Below the pieces are notes generated by a model. The model ran no database searches. It worked only from the letters and a program-made list of their open reading frames with translations, and had not been told where the DNA came from. A DNA stretch of 64,000 nt from positions 1,054,001 through 1,118,000 of the forward strand of contig OY723283.1 in assembly GCA_963210315.1 (NCBI GenBank), given 5' to 3'. The DNA comes from Rhynchopus euleeides. Taxonomy: Eukaryota; Euglenozoa; Diplonemea; Diplonemida; Diplonemidae. The position numbers and the translations under genes were made by a program. Numbering within the stretch: position 1 is the first letter of the stretch; the number at the start of each line of letters is the position of its first letter. Positions 52,705 to 62,520 of this stretch are shown here, one piece after another.

Positions 52705-55700
52705 CCCACCTCCACCTCCTCTTCCTCCTCCTCCTCCTCCTCCACAGCATCCACAGCATCCACAGCCTCCTCACCATCCTCACAACCCTTGCCATCCTCA
52801 CCCTGTCCCTTCTCCTCTTTCAACGCAGCAGGTGCAGTCTTCACTCTCCGGTAGAGCTCCGTGATTGTATCTACCACGGAGGGCGAGATGGTGTCGGGGA
52901 AGGTGCGGGCCTTCAAGCCAAGGGTCTCCTCCACGGCCTCGACATGGCCACTCAACTGCTCCGTCCAGTTGCGCAGGAGGAGGGCGGAGAGGTCGCGCTT
53001 CGTCTCCCCAGCCTCCACCTTCAGGCCCGCCTTGGCCAACAACGCGAACAGGGTGGGGGCGTCGAGGCGGCCCAGCCGCTCCCTCGGCTGCAGCTGCTGC
53101 CCCTTCTCCCGCAGAATGGGGAGGATTCGCCCCCACTGCGTCAGGGCAAAGCGCACACGGACGTCGTGCGACGCAGACGAGACAGCGTCGGACCCCCACG
53201 GCTTCAGCCCCGCCTTCCGCAAAAATCTGGACAGCGGTTTCGAACGAACCGGAAGGATGCCAACTGCCTCCTTCACGGACTTCAGCCGCTCCACCCAGAC
53301 ACGGGCATCCGCAGAGCCAGGGCCACACAGCTTCTCAGCAAAGCTGCGTGTCAGCGCCTCCTTCTGCCGCGCCACCTCCTTTCCCTTGCTCATCGCCGTG
53401 ACAGGGATGGCGTGGAGGGCGCAGAGGCGGACGAGGTCAGGGTGGGCCACCCCGCTGACGGCCTTCAGCGCAGCCGCAGAAGCCCCCGTGGCGGTGTTCG
53501 CCGCGGCCTCGGTGTACATCCCGCCACGGGTCTTCTTCCGCGCCCGCTTCGCCTGGCGCAGCAAACGGCCGTACCTGTAAGGCGATGGAAAGGAATGGTT
53601 GTACGACGAATCACACTGAAAACAGGAAATGGTGATAATGAAGTAGTCTTCTTCGTGACTTGGAAAAGTCATGAAGAAGAGAGGAAGAGAGAATGACAAT
53701 GAATGAGATAAAAAAAATCTATCGGTTCTGACTCTGCCAGCATATGTTGTTGCGATGTAAAAAAAAAGAACGAAGGGAGGGGAGAAAAAAGGAGGCTGAA
53801 GAGCCTGCATACCTTGCGTTGTTGCAGTTGCCATAACCCAACAGGAAGCGGTTCACCTTGCTCTGGGTAATCCCAGACAAGGCAGCAGAAGAGAGGTTGG
53901 GGGCCCTCTGCGCCAAGAACGATGCATTCCCAGCCACACACTCTGCGAGGTCTTGTGTGGAGGGTAGCGAAGGGAGGTCTTCGGGTGATGCCGACGCCAT
54001 TGCAGCTTCATCGTAGCCGATGAACCTTGCCAATGTGCTCGCAAACCCCTGGATGCAGGGAACCCAGACCTCCGCAAATACATCGTGGTGATCCTTCACC
54101 ACCTCCAACGCCTCAGCCCGCCCCACCTCCTCCTCACCGTGGCGGGGTTGTCCCCAATGCTTCCGCAGGGCAGGGAAGTCGTTGTCGGCGGAGTCGGCGC
54201 TCAGGTCGCGGGCGAGGAGGTGCAGCGGCCTCAGCACACCCCATCCCGCCTCGAAGTTGACCTCGAGGCGGCCCGTCTCCTCGTTCAACCGCCTGGGCTT
54301 GAGGTCGTTGAGGAACCTCAAGTACAGGCTGCCAATGAAATGGCAGGCTGCACAGTAGGCGGCGACGGTGGGGGTCCCCAGAAGAGTGAGGATCTCTGTC
54401 GCAGTCGGGGTGAACCGCTCCTCTCTCACCATCTCCAGGATGGAGGCGGAGAACTTGAGGAGGCGGGAGCACTGCTGAGGACGGGCATGCCACTTCGACC
54501 CCCGCTCACGGGCAAACCCCAGGCCCCGGGGGTAGCGCATGTCAAGTGCTTTCCCAAGCTCAGCATCCACGAAAATGACCCCGGCGGTTGACCGGCCGTT
54601 TGTCGGGTCGAGGACTGCAAGTACGCTGGCAACGTTGGCTGCCGGGTCGACCCGATGAGACATCATCAAGGCCTTCCCCGCCGTCTGCACTGCGTACTTC
54701 AGTGCGCCTCCAACCTTATGGTGCATGCACCGTAGGTGGACGATGGCGCCCCCCGCGTCCCTGGTCGCCTTCGCCTCCGTGCTAGCATGGTCGCTCAGGG
54801 TGGCGTTGCTAATACGGAGCTTGTGGGCGGAGACTATGCGGCGGACCGCCTGCAGGTTGGAGGTCTTCCCTGCAGCCTTCCCGTTCTTCAGGGGGAGGGC
54901 GGAGGCGCAGGCCCCGCGTACGCGATTCTCGTCTGCAGCGACGTGGGCGGTGACAACGTGCAGCGAGACACTACTCCGGCCCAAGGAGGAGGTGGCATCG
55001 TGGGCGAGGGAGAGGGTGGCCTTCTGCCGGTCTTTGCCTAGGCCCCCTCCGCCGGTCTGCGTCCTCGCGACATCCTCCAAGAAGACGGCGAAGGAAGCCG
55101 CTCCGCTCGGGATCTCGAATTCGCGGAGCGTCCAGCGAGAGGGGATCGGCATCTCCACCCCATCGCTCAGGAGCTTGATGATGTCGCGCAGCACCCTGCG
55201 CGACGACTCCTGACCGATGCCAGCCATCCGCAACTCCAACAGCGCCCGCAGCACCTTCATGGGGTAGGGCTCGGTGCAGGACTTCCGGCCCGTCACCCCA
55301 CGAAGAACAATGTCCCCCTTGCGCCCGAGAACCTCGTGCGCAGCAGCCAACTCCTCCGTCAGCTGCGCAATGCGGTCCTTCGCCCTCAGCAAGGCCTTCT
55401 GCAAAGCCTTGACCTGCAAGACCCGCTCGGGGAGGGTCTTGGAGGGGCGCCCCACGGGGGCCGGCGGAGGCGTGCCCTGTCCGACGAAGTGGAGGCTGCA
55501 CGGCCGTCCCGGCACTGCATTTCCGATGCAGTACTTCTTCTTCATCCCCCGGGTATCACTACCCTTCTCGTGAGGATGCAGAGCAGAAGACATGCAGTCG
55601 GCGTTCTCCTTCACCAGGGAGAAGAGGGCGGTGTCCGACACCTTCGCACCTGCGGGCAAGAGGGAGCGCAGGAGAGTCAGGTACTCGGCGCTGCTGATGC

Positions 55701-56367
55701 AGCACCACCCCTCACCAGCAGCCACAGCGTCACGCAACGCGTCCATCGCAGTCGCAACGGGGGAGTCGGTGTTGGCGTGGGAGGCGGAGTCAACGGGGCA
55801 GGCGGAGTCGGCGAGGTCGGCGAGGTCATCGAGGCTGGCGAGGTCGGCAGGGTCACTGCACACAGAAGAACCAATGTCGACATCGTCGGCGGGACTCGTC
55901 GGAGACGTCGGTGGGAGCGCGGCAGGCAGAGGTTTCGGCGGCACGGGAGTCGGTGACGGAGGCGCCTCAGGCTCATCAGGCTCGTCGTTGCCAGCAGCAG
56001 CAGGACCCCGCGTGACCGCCGAGATCACGCTCTGCGAGACGGGATCCGCATCCTCGGGGTGGGGGAGGAGCGCCGCCTGATCAGCGAGATCATCGGGCTC
56101 ACCCAGAGGAGCGATCAGGACATCGTCGGGGAAGCAGCGGCCCGGGGACGAAGCAGTCAACTGCCGGATTGCCTCTTCGGAGGAGAGGGGATTGGGCCGA
56201 CGGATATCTGCCAAGCAATACATCTTCTGCACGCCGTTTGAGGTCCGGCTCGTTACGGGTTTCGGCCATCCTGCGTTGCGGAGAAGCGCACCCGCGACCT
56301 TCCCCGTAGTCTCGTCTGGGATACCCTGCAGCTTGCACGCTTCCGCGAAGGTAACCAAGCCGGACAT
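52705..56367 (-). CDS. RNase-H-like (DDE-type) transposase region of a large fusion gene
   Basis: 5' half of the gene. Exon 1 is 56367-53813 and exon 2 begins at 53574, with a 238-nt phase-2 intron (donor AAG/GTATGC, acceptor CTTACAG). The start ATG at 56367 is 28 nt after a CACTGCAG acceptor. The N-terminus looks like a helix-turn-helix (VTFAEACKLQGIPDETTGKV...RNAGWPKP). A variable acidic stretch follows, then GRPSKTLPERVLQVKALQKA leading into a coiled coil, and a helical block ending PIPSRWTLREFEIP. The likely catalytic core has LSLAHDATSS (first Asp), then LSDHASTEAKATRD (second Asp), then LRCMHHKVGG (CxxH). The order D ... SDxxxTE ... CxxH is typical of RNase-H-fold transposases in eukaryotic DNA transposons; I cannot assign the superfamily. 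Exon 2 adds a Lys/Arg-rich helix region and ends in an acidic run (EEEEEEVEVG) at element D. Confidence 0.68.
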
Positions 56368-56393
56368 TATCAGAAGCTGTGGAACGTGCCAGT

Positions 56394-56397
56394 GCCT
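56394..56397 (-). promoter_or_regulatory. Likely splice acceptor of the transposase gene
   Basis: Sense strand CTAACCCACTGCAG, with the AG at 56396-56395, precedes the ATG by 28 nt, as for the host genes of this window. Confidence 0.45.
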
Positions 56398-56535
56398 GCA
56401 GTGGGTTAGTGCTGTGTGAGCAACGTAGGTGCAGCAAAGTTAAAGTTAAGCAGTCTGCTGAGGGGTCCGCACACAACATCTGGGAGGCACGCAGAGTGAC
56501 CGAGAGTGGAGGGGGCAAGGGGAGACACCGTTCTG

Positions 56536-57510
56536 TTTCGGTTACAATCGGTTACATGCCAAGAACAATCGGTTACATGCCAAGAACGATCGGTTACAAT
56601 CGGTTACATGCCAAGAACAATCGGTTACAATCGGTTACAATCGGTTACATGACGAGGGCAATCGGTTACAATCGGTTACATGCCAAGAACAATCAGTTAC
56701 AATCGGTTACATGCCAAGAACGATCGGTTACAATCGGTTACATGACGAGAACAATCGGTTACAATCGGTTACATGCCGAGAACAATCGGTTACAATCGGT
56801 TACATGCCAAGAACGATCGGTTACAATCGGTTACATGCCGAGAACAATCGGTTACAATCGGTTACATGCCGAGAACAATCGGTTACAATCGGTTACAGGC
56901 CAAGAACAATCGGTTACAATCGGTTACATGCCGAGAACAATCGGTTACAGGCCAAGAACAATCGGTTACAATCGGTTACATGCCAAGAACGATCGGTTAC
57001 AATCGGTTACATGACGAGGACAATCGGTTACAATCGGTTACATGCCGAGAACAATCGGTTACAGGCCAAGAACAATCGGTTACAATCGGTTACATGCCGA
57101 GAACAATCAGTTACAATCGGTTACATGCCAAGAACGATCGGTTACAATCGGTTACATGACGAGGACAATCGGTGACAATCGGTTACATGCCAAGAACAAT
57201 CGGTTACAGGCCAAGAACGATCGGTTACAATCGGTTACATGACGAGGACAATCGGTTACAATCGGTTACATGCCAAGAACGATCGGTTACAATCGGTTAC
57301 ATGACGAGGACAATCGGTGACAATCGGTTACATGCCAAGAACAATCGGTTACAATCGGTTACATGACGAGGACAATCGGTTACAGTCGGTTACATGACGA
57401 GGACAATCGGTTACAATCGGATACATGCCAAGAACAATCGGTTACAATCGGTTACAATCGGTTACATGCCGAGAACAATCGGTTACAGTCGGTGACCTAC
57501 CGAGAACAAT
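56536..57510 (+). repeat. 31-bp minisatellite, array 1
   Basis: Tandem CAATCGGTTACAATCGGTTA + CATGCC(A/G)AGAA units of ~31 bp, with variants ACGATCGG, CATGACGAGGA and CAGGCC. The period is not a multiple of three, so all three plus frames appear open; none is a gene. Confidence 0.95.
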
Positions 57511-58086
57511 CTCGCATCCTGGAGCAACCTATTGGCAGACCGTCCACAACCGTCTACAGACGAAAAAGAGACGTACCGTCCCCATCGTGACCAACTGGGG
57601 GTGTTTTTTGGGTGTGGACGGTCCGCCCGCAGCCTAGCAACCTCCAGTAACCTCTTGGCAGACCGTCCACAGCCGTCCACAACCATCCACAGCCATCCAC
57701 AGCCGTCCACAACCGTCCACAGGTGAAAAAGTGCCAGAACACCCCAATATTGACCACCTGGGGGTGATTTTTGGGTGTGGACGGTCTGCCTGAGGCCGTA
57801 GAATGCGAAAAAACCGATTTTGGTACTCTATTGGCCTGTGGTGGCCCGTAGAAATGGAGTGTTTGCGATTTTGAGCCATTTTCCTAAGGAAACTGGCCCA
57901 GTTGGCTGGAAAATGTGAATTTTTGAATTTAAAATGCAACATCGAGCATTTAGAGAGTGTGGACGGTTGTGGACGGTCGTCCCGGACCGATTTGGGACCA
58001 CTTTTGGTATAGGGTCGAAAAGACAATGCGATTTTAAAAAAAATAATTTTTTAGACAGCCAGGTCAGCAGGCTATGCCTCCTCTAT
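57490..58086 (+). repeat. Duplicated ~590-bp block, copy 1
   Basis: Begins CCTACCGAGAACAATCTCGC, contains CCGTCCACAACCGTCCAC iterations, a TTTTCCTAAGGAAA palindrome and the terminal AATAATTTTTTAGACAGCC, and ends at GCTATGCCTCCTCTA. Copy 2 is 59467-60255. Together with the minisatellite this forms a ~2-kb tandem duplication. Confidence 0.9.
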
Positions 58087-59490
58087 TACATGCCAAGAAC
58101 AATCGGTTACAATCGGTTACATGACGAGGACAATCGGTGACAATCGGTTACATGCCAAGAACGATCGGTTACAATCGGTTACATGACGAGGACAATCGGT
58201 TACAATCGGATACATGCCAAGAACAATCGGTTACAATCGGTTACAATCGGTTACAATCGGTTACATGCCGAGAACAATCGGTTACAGGCCAAGAACAATC
58301 GGTTACAATCGGTTACATGCCAAGAACGATCGGTTACAATCGGTTACATGCCAAGAACAATCAGTTACAATCGGTTACATGACGAGAACAATCGGTTACA
58401 ATCGGTTACATGCCAAGAACGATCGGTTACAATCGGTTACATGCCAAGAACAATCAGTTACAATCGGTTACATGCCAAGAACGATCGGTTACAATCGGTT
58501 ACATGCCGAGAACAATCGGTTACAATCGGTTACATGCCAAGAACGATCGGTTACAATCGGTTACATGACGAGGACAATCGGTTACAATCGGTGACATGCC
58601 GAGAACAATCGGTTACAATCGGTTACATGCCAAGAACAATCAGTTACAATCGGTTACATGCCAAGAACGATCGGTTACAATCGGTTACATGACGAGGACA
58701 ATCGGTTACAATCGGTTACATGCCGAGAACAATCGGTTACAATCGGTTACATGCCAAGAACGATCGGTTACAATCGGTTACATGACGAGGGCAATCGGTT
58801 ACAATCGGTTACATGCCGAGAACAATCGGTTACAATCGGTTACAGGCCAAGAACAATCGGTTACAATCGGTTACATGCCGAGAACAATCAGTTACAATCG
58901 GTTACATGCCAAGAACGATCGGTTACAATCGGTTACATGACGAGGACAATCGGTGACAATCGGTTACATGCCAAGAACAATCGGTTACAATCGGTTACAT
59001 GCCGAGAACAATCAGTTACAATCGGTTACATGCCAAGAACGATCGGTTACAATCGGTTACATGACGAGGACAATCGGTTACAATCGGTTACATGCCAAGA
59101 ACGATCGGTTACAATCGGTTACATGACGAGGACAATCGGTGACAATCGGTTACATGCCAAGAACAATCGGTTACAATCGGTTACATGACGAGGACAATCG
59201 GTTACAATCGGTTACATGCCAAGAACGATCGGTTACAATCGGTTACATGACGAGGACAATCGGTGACAATCGGTTACATGCCAAGAACAATCGGTTACAA
59301 TCGGTTACATGACGAGGACAATCGGTGAGAATCGGTTACATGCCAAGAACGATCGGTTACAATCGGTTACATGACGAGGACAATCGGTTACAATCGGATA
59401 CATGCCAAGAACAATCGGTTACAATCGGTTACAATCGGTTACATGCCGAGAACAATCGGTTACAGTCGGTGACCTACCGAGAACAATCTC
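58087..59490 (+). repeat. 31-bp minisatellite, array 2
   Basis: Same units as array 1. It starts immediately after the CTCTATTA end of block copy 1 and runs into block copy 2. Confidence 0.95.
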
Positions 59491-60255
59491 GCATCCTGGA
59501 GCAACCTATTGGCAGACCGTCCACAACCGTCTACAGACGAAAAAGAGACGTACCGTCCCCATCGTGACCAACTGGGGGTGTTTTTTGGGTGTGGACGGTC
59601 CGCCCGCAGCCTAGCAACCTCCAGTAACCTCTTGGCAGACCGTCCACAGCCGTCCACAACCATCCACAGCCGTCCACAACCGTCCACAGGTGAAAAAGTG
59701 CCAGAACACCCCAATATTGACCACCTGGGGGTGATTTTTGGGTGTGGACGGTCTGCCTGAGGCCGTAGAATGCGAAAAAACCGATTTTGGTACTCTATTG
59801 GCCTGTGGTGGCCCGTAGAAATGGAGTGTTTGCGATTTTGAGCCATTTTCCTAAGGAAACTGGCCCAGTTGGCTGGAAAATGTGAATTTTTGAATTTAAA
59901 ATGCAACATCGAGCATTTAGAGAGTGTGGACGGTTGTGGACGGTCGTCCCGGACCGATTTGGGACCACTTTTGGTATAGGGTCGAAAAGACAATGCGATT
60001 TAAAACCAGACAAATGAATCGCCCAACTGAATCGTGCTAGCTAAACTCCGGAAAGAAGTGTCTTTTTTCGTTGAACGCAGCCAAATATAAGGCCTAACCT
60101 GTTTTGGCGCACGGGTGTGATGACAAAAGGGAAAAGTGCTAGCACGAACATGATGTTGGTCTTCTGGTTATGTCTGGTTTCTTAGAACACTTAACGTGTA
60201 TGCAAAAAAAAAATAATTTTTTAGACAGCCAGGTCAGCAGGCTATGCCTCCTCTA
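59467..60255 (+). repeat. Duplicated block, copy 2, with a 200-bp insertion
   Basis: Matches 57490-58086 except for one missing 12-bp CCACAGCCATC unit and ~200 extra bases at ~60002-60207, absent from copy 1 at the corresponding place in GCGATTTTAAAAAAAATAATT. Confidence 0.88.
60002..60207 (+). mobile_element. ~200-bp SINE-like insertion with 3' A-run
   Basis: Present only in block copy 2. It begins AAAACCAGACAAATGAATCG and ends GTGTATGCAAAAAAAAAA, in an A-rich target. The A-tail and small size are SINE-like. No clear A/B box or target duplication could be fixed because the target itself is A-rich. Confidence 0.5.
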
Positions 60256-60830
60256 TTACTAATTAGGATCAAGACAGAAATCCAGTATAGCCTGTGTCGG
60301 ATCTTTGCAAAGTGAGTCTCAAGACAGAAATCTGGTATGGCCTGTATTTCCCTAAATAGGATCAAGACAGAAATCCAGTATGGCCTGTGTCGACTATCCT
60401 CAAGACAGAAATCTGGTATGGCCTGTGTTTCCCTAAATAGGATCAAGACAGAAATCCAGTATAGCCTGTGTCGGATCTTTGCAAAGTGAGTCTCAAGACA
60501 GAAATCTGGTATAGCCTGTGTTTCCCTAAATAGGATCAAGACAGAAATCCAGTATGGCCTGTGTCGACTATCCTCAAGACAGAAATCTGGTATGGCCTGT
60601 GTTTCCCTAATTAGGATCAAGACAGAAATCCAGTATAGCCTGTGTCGGATCTTTGCAAAGTGAGTCTCAAGACAGAAATCTGGTATGGCCTGTATTTCCC
60701 TAAATAGGATCAAGACAGAAATCCAGTATGGCCTGTGTCGACTATCCTCAAGACAGAAATCTGGTATGGCCTGTGTTTCCCTAATTAGGATCAAGACAGA
60801 AATCCAGTATAGCCTGTGTCGGATTTTGAA
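60256..60830 (-). repeat. 174-bp higher-order repeat, coding-compatible (58-aa unit)
   Basis: Built of half-units around CAAGACAGAAATCYRGTATR + GCCTGTGT. Subunits of 93 and 81 bp alternate to make a 174-bp unit, repeated about three times plus a partial copy. All lengths are multiples of three, so a minus-strand frame (60234-61022) stays open with repeats of the type RLYWISVLILIRETQAIPDF. No start context or domain supports a real protein. Confidence 0.85.
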
Positions 60831-61500
60831 ATGGAATGCCGACAGTTTAACGTCATGTCGAGGACGAATCGTCACAGAAATGAAGGGGTGGGCTGAGTTT
60901 CGGGATTTTTTTTCGGATTTCTGGGCCCGCACCCCAATTTTTTTTTTGGCCAATTTTTTTTGGATTTTGGGCCCACACCCCAATTTTTTTTTGGCCGGAT
61001 TTTTTGGATTTTGGGCCCACACCCCAAATTTTTTTTGGCCGGATTTTTTTTGGGGTTTTTTCCCGTCTTCATTTGTTTGATTTTTGGGGCCGCATGGGGG
61101 ATTCAGGGGCCAAAAATATCAGTTTTTTTAGGATTTCGTTCGACAATGGACAGTTTCAGACCACTAGAATCCGAGTTTGGGGTCAGAATTTTTTTTGAAC
61201 ACCTTTTGGGTGGATTTTTGCCTTGTCTGATTTTTCGGCTTTTTCGGCCCAAAACCGTACCAAACCTCATTTGTTTGATTTTTGGGACCGCATGGGGGAT
61301 TCAGGGGCCAAAAATATCAGTTTTTTTAGGATTTCGTTCGACAATGGACAGTTTCAGACCACTAGAATCCGAGTTTGGGGTCAGAATTTTTTTGGTCATC
61401 TTTTGGGTGAATTTTGGCTTTCTCGACCAAAAAAAAAATTCTCCCGAAAAAATTCTCCCGAAATGGCCAAAAATTGGCCAAAAACCGTGTTTTGGACCAA
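60831..61500. other. T-rich region with a 127-bp direct duplication
   Basis: 61069-61197 and 61268-61394 are near-identical (TTTGTTTGATTTTTGGGGCC ... GAGTTTGGGGTCAGAATTTT), ~199 bp apart. Three short CCACACCCCAATTTTTTTTTGG units precede them (60930-61035). No gene seen. Confidence 0.75.
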
Positions 61501-61524
61501 TTTTTCACCCTGTGCTCGACATGG

Positions 61525-61680
61525 TGGGTTCCTCCGGAGGCGCCTCCGGAGGCCTCCACCCGCCTCCGGAGGAACCTCCGGAGGTTCCTCCGGAGGAGGC
61601 CATTTTAGCTCCTCCGGAGGCCTCCGGAGGCGGAGGCCTCCGGAGGCCGGAGGCCCGGAGGCGCCTCCGGAGGCCCGAGA
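61525..61680. repeat. CCTCCGGAGG palindrome cluster
   Basis: About ten overlapping or adjacent CCTCCGGAGG palindromes with short spacers (CGCCTCCGGAGGCC, AACCTCCGGAGGTT). The whole block could form many alternative hairpins. Confidence 0.9.
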
Positions 61681-61887
61681 GCCTTGCCCTGGGGCAGCAG
61701 CCTGGACTGGTGGCCACCCCAACCAAAAAAAATCGGAAAAAAATCCGAAAAAATCCGAAAAATATCGGTGTGGCACCCCAGAGGGCCCGATTTTCGGTTT
61801 AGTCGGCCGAAAAAAAAAAAAAATTTCGGCCAAAAATTTATTCTATTTATTGTACTGAAATAATCTTCACATTTTTTTTAGGAGAGG

Positions 61888-61937
61888 GGGCCCGGTGCCT
61901 GCGCGCGTCCTGTCGTACTGTGGCTGCTTGGTGGGGC
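61888..61937 (-). repeat. 50-bp dispersed repeat, copy 2
   Basis: Inverted copy of 184-233 with one mismatch. It lies between two AATCTTCACATT words (61862, 61947) that recur at the recombinase unit. Confidence 0.85.
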
Positions 61938-61946
61938 TAGCGCACG

Positions 61947-62150
61947 AATCTTCACATTATTTTACGCGGAGGGGGGCCTGCTACATAAAGTAACATTATT
62001 TTACGCGAGCGAAGCGAGCGTAAAATTGAAGTCATGTTGCCGAGCGAAGCGAGGCGACATGTGGAAGTCACCTTAACGAGCGAAGCGAGTTGAGGTGTGA
62101 TTACTTTATGTAGTAGCAGGCCCCCCTCCGCGTAAAATAATGTGAAGATT
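61947..62150. other. 204-bp cloverleaf-like fold-back with three hairpins sharing one loop
   Basis: The outer stem 61947-61993 pairs with 62101-62150 without mismatch except for a 3-nt bulge. Inside are three hairpins with different 8-bp stems but the same 13-nt loop CGAGCGAAGCGAG: ATTTTACG/CGTAAAAT (61998-62026), CATGTTGC/GCGACATG (62033-62061; one G-T pair) and CACCTTAA/TTGAGGTG (62069-62097; one G-T pair). Spacers repeat TG(G)AAGT. It is immediately left of the recombinase unit. Role unknown: an RNA, a single-stranded DNA recombination site and an element end are all possible. Confidence 0.92.
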
Positions 62151-62235
62151 ATTTTTTGTGCAATAGGTCGTTTTATCTCCCTAAAATAATGTTCTCTCAT
62201 CAAAATAGCCTGCGGCCCTGCAAGATAAGAAGATT

Positions 62236-62322
62236 ATTTAATCCTCCACCAGCACAACGTTGAAAACGTTTAGTGGATTTTTCGAACCCCATAAAGTTAG
62301 ATTATTTGACCGTAAAATAATA
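62236..62322 (+). repeat. Left 87-bp terminal inverted repeat of the recombinase unit
   Basis: Starts ATTTAATCCTCCACCAGCAC and ends GTAAAATAATA. Its inverted partner 63768-63854 has two mismatches. It includes AACGTTGAAAACGTTTAG (62256-62273), also found in the left end of element B (31876-31893). Confidence 0.95.
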
Positions 62323-62520
62323 TGCGTGATCTAGGTGTGTGTGTGTGTGTTTGTGACCGGGCGGGGGAGCGCGGGAGCGGGAGGTAAGGAGTAGAATGTA
62401 GAATTGGTTGGGAGCGGGGGGGGGGGGCAGGGGCGCAATCTGACTTGCACTTTTGCCTTGTTTGCTCTCAGACTCTGATTGATCATCTCAACCCTCCGCC
62501 CACCTCCACCCAGGCAAGGC

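Noticed and set aside
56536-59490. Long open plus-strand frames across the 31-bp arrays
   Set aside because: They arise because the repeat unit lacks stop codons in all frames; they have no start context and change frame between copies.
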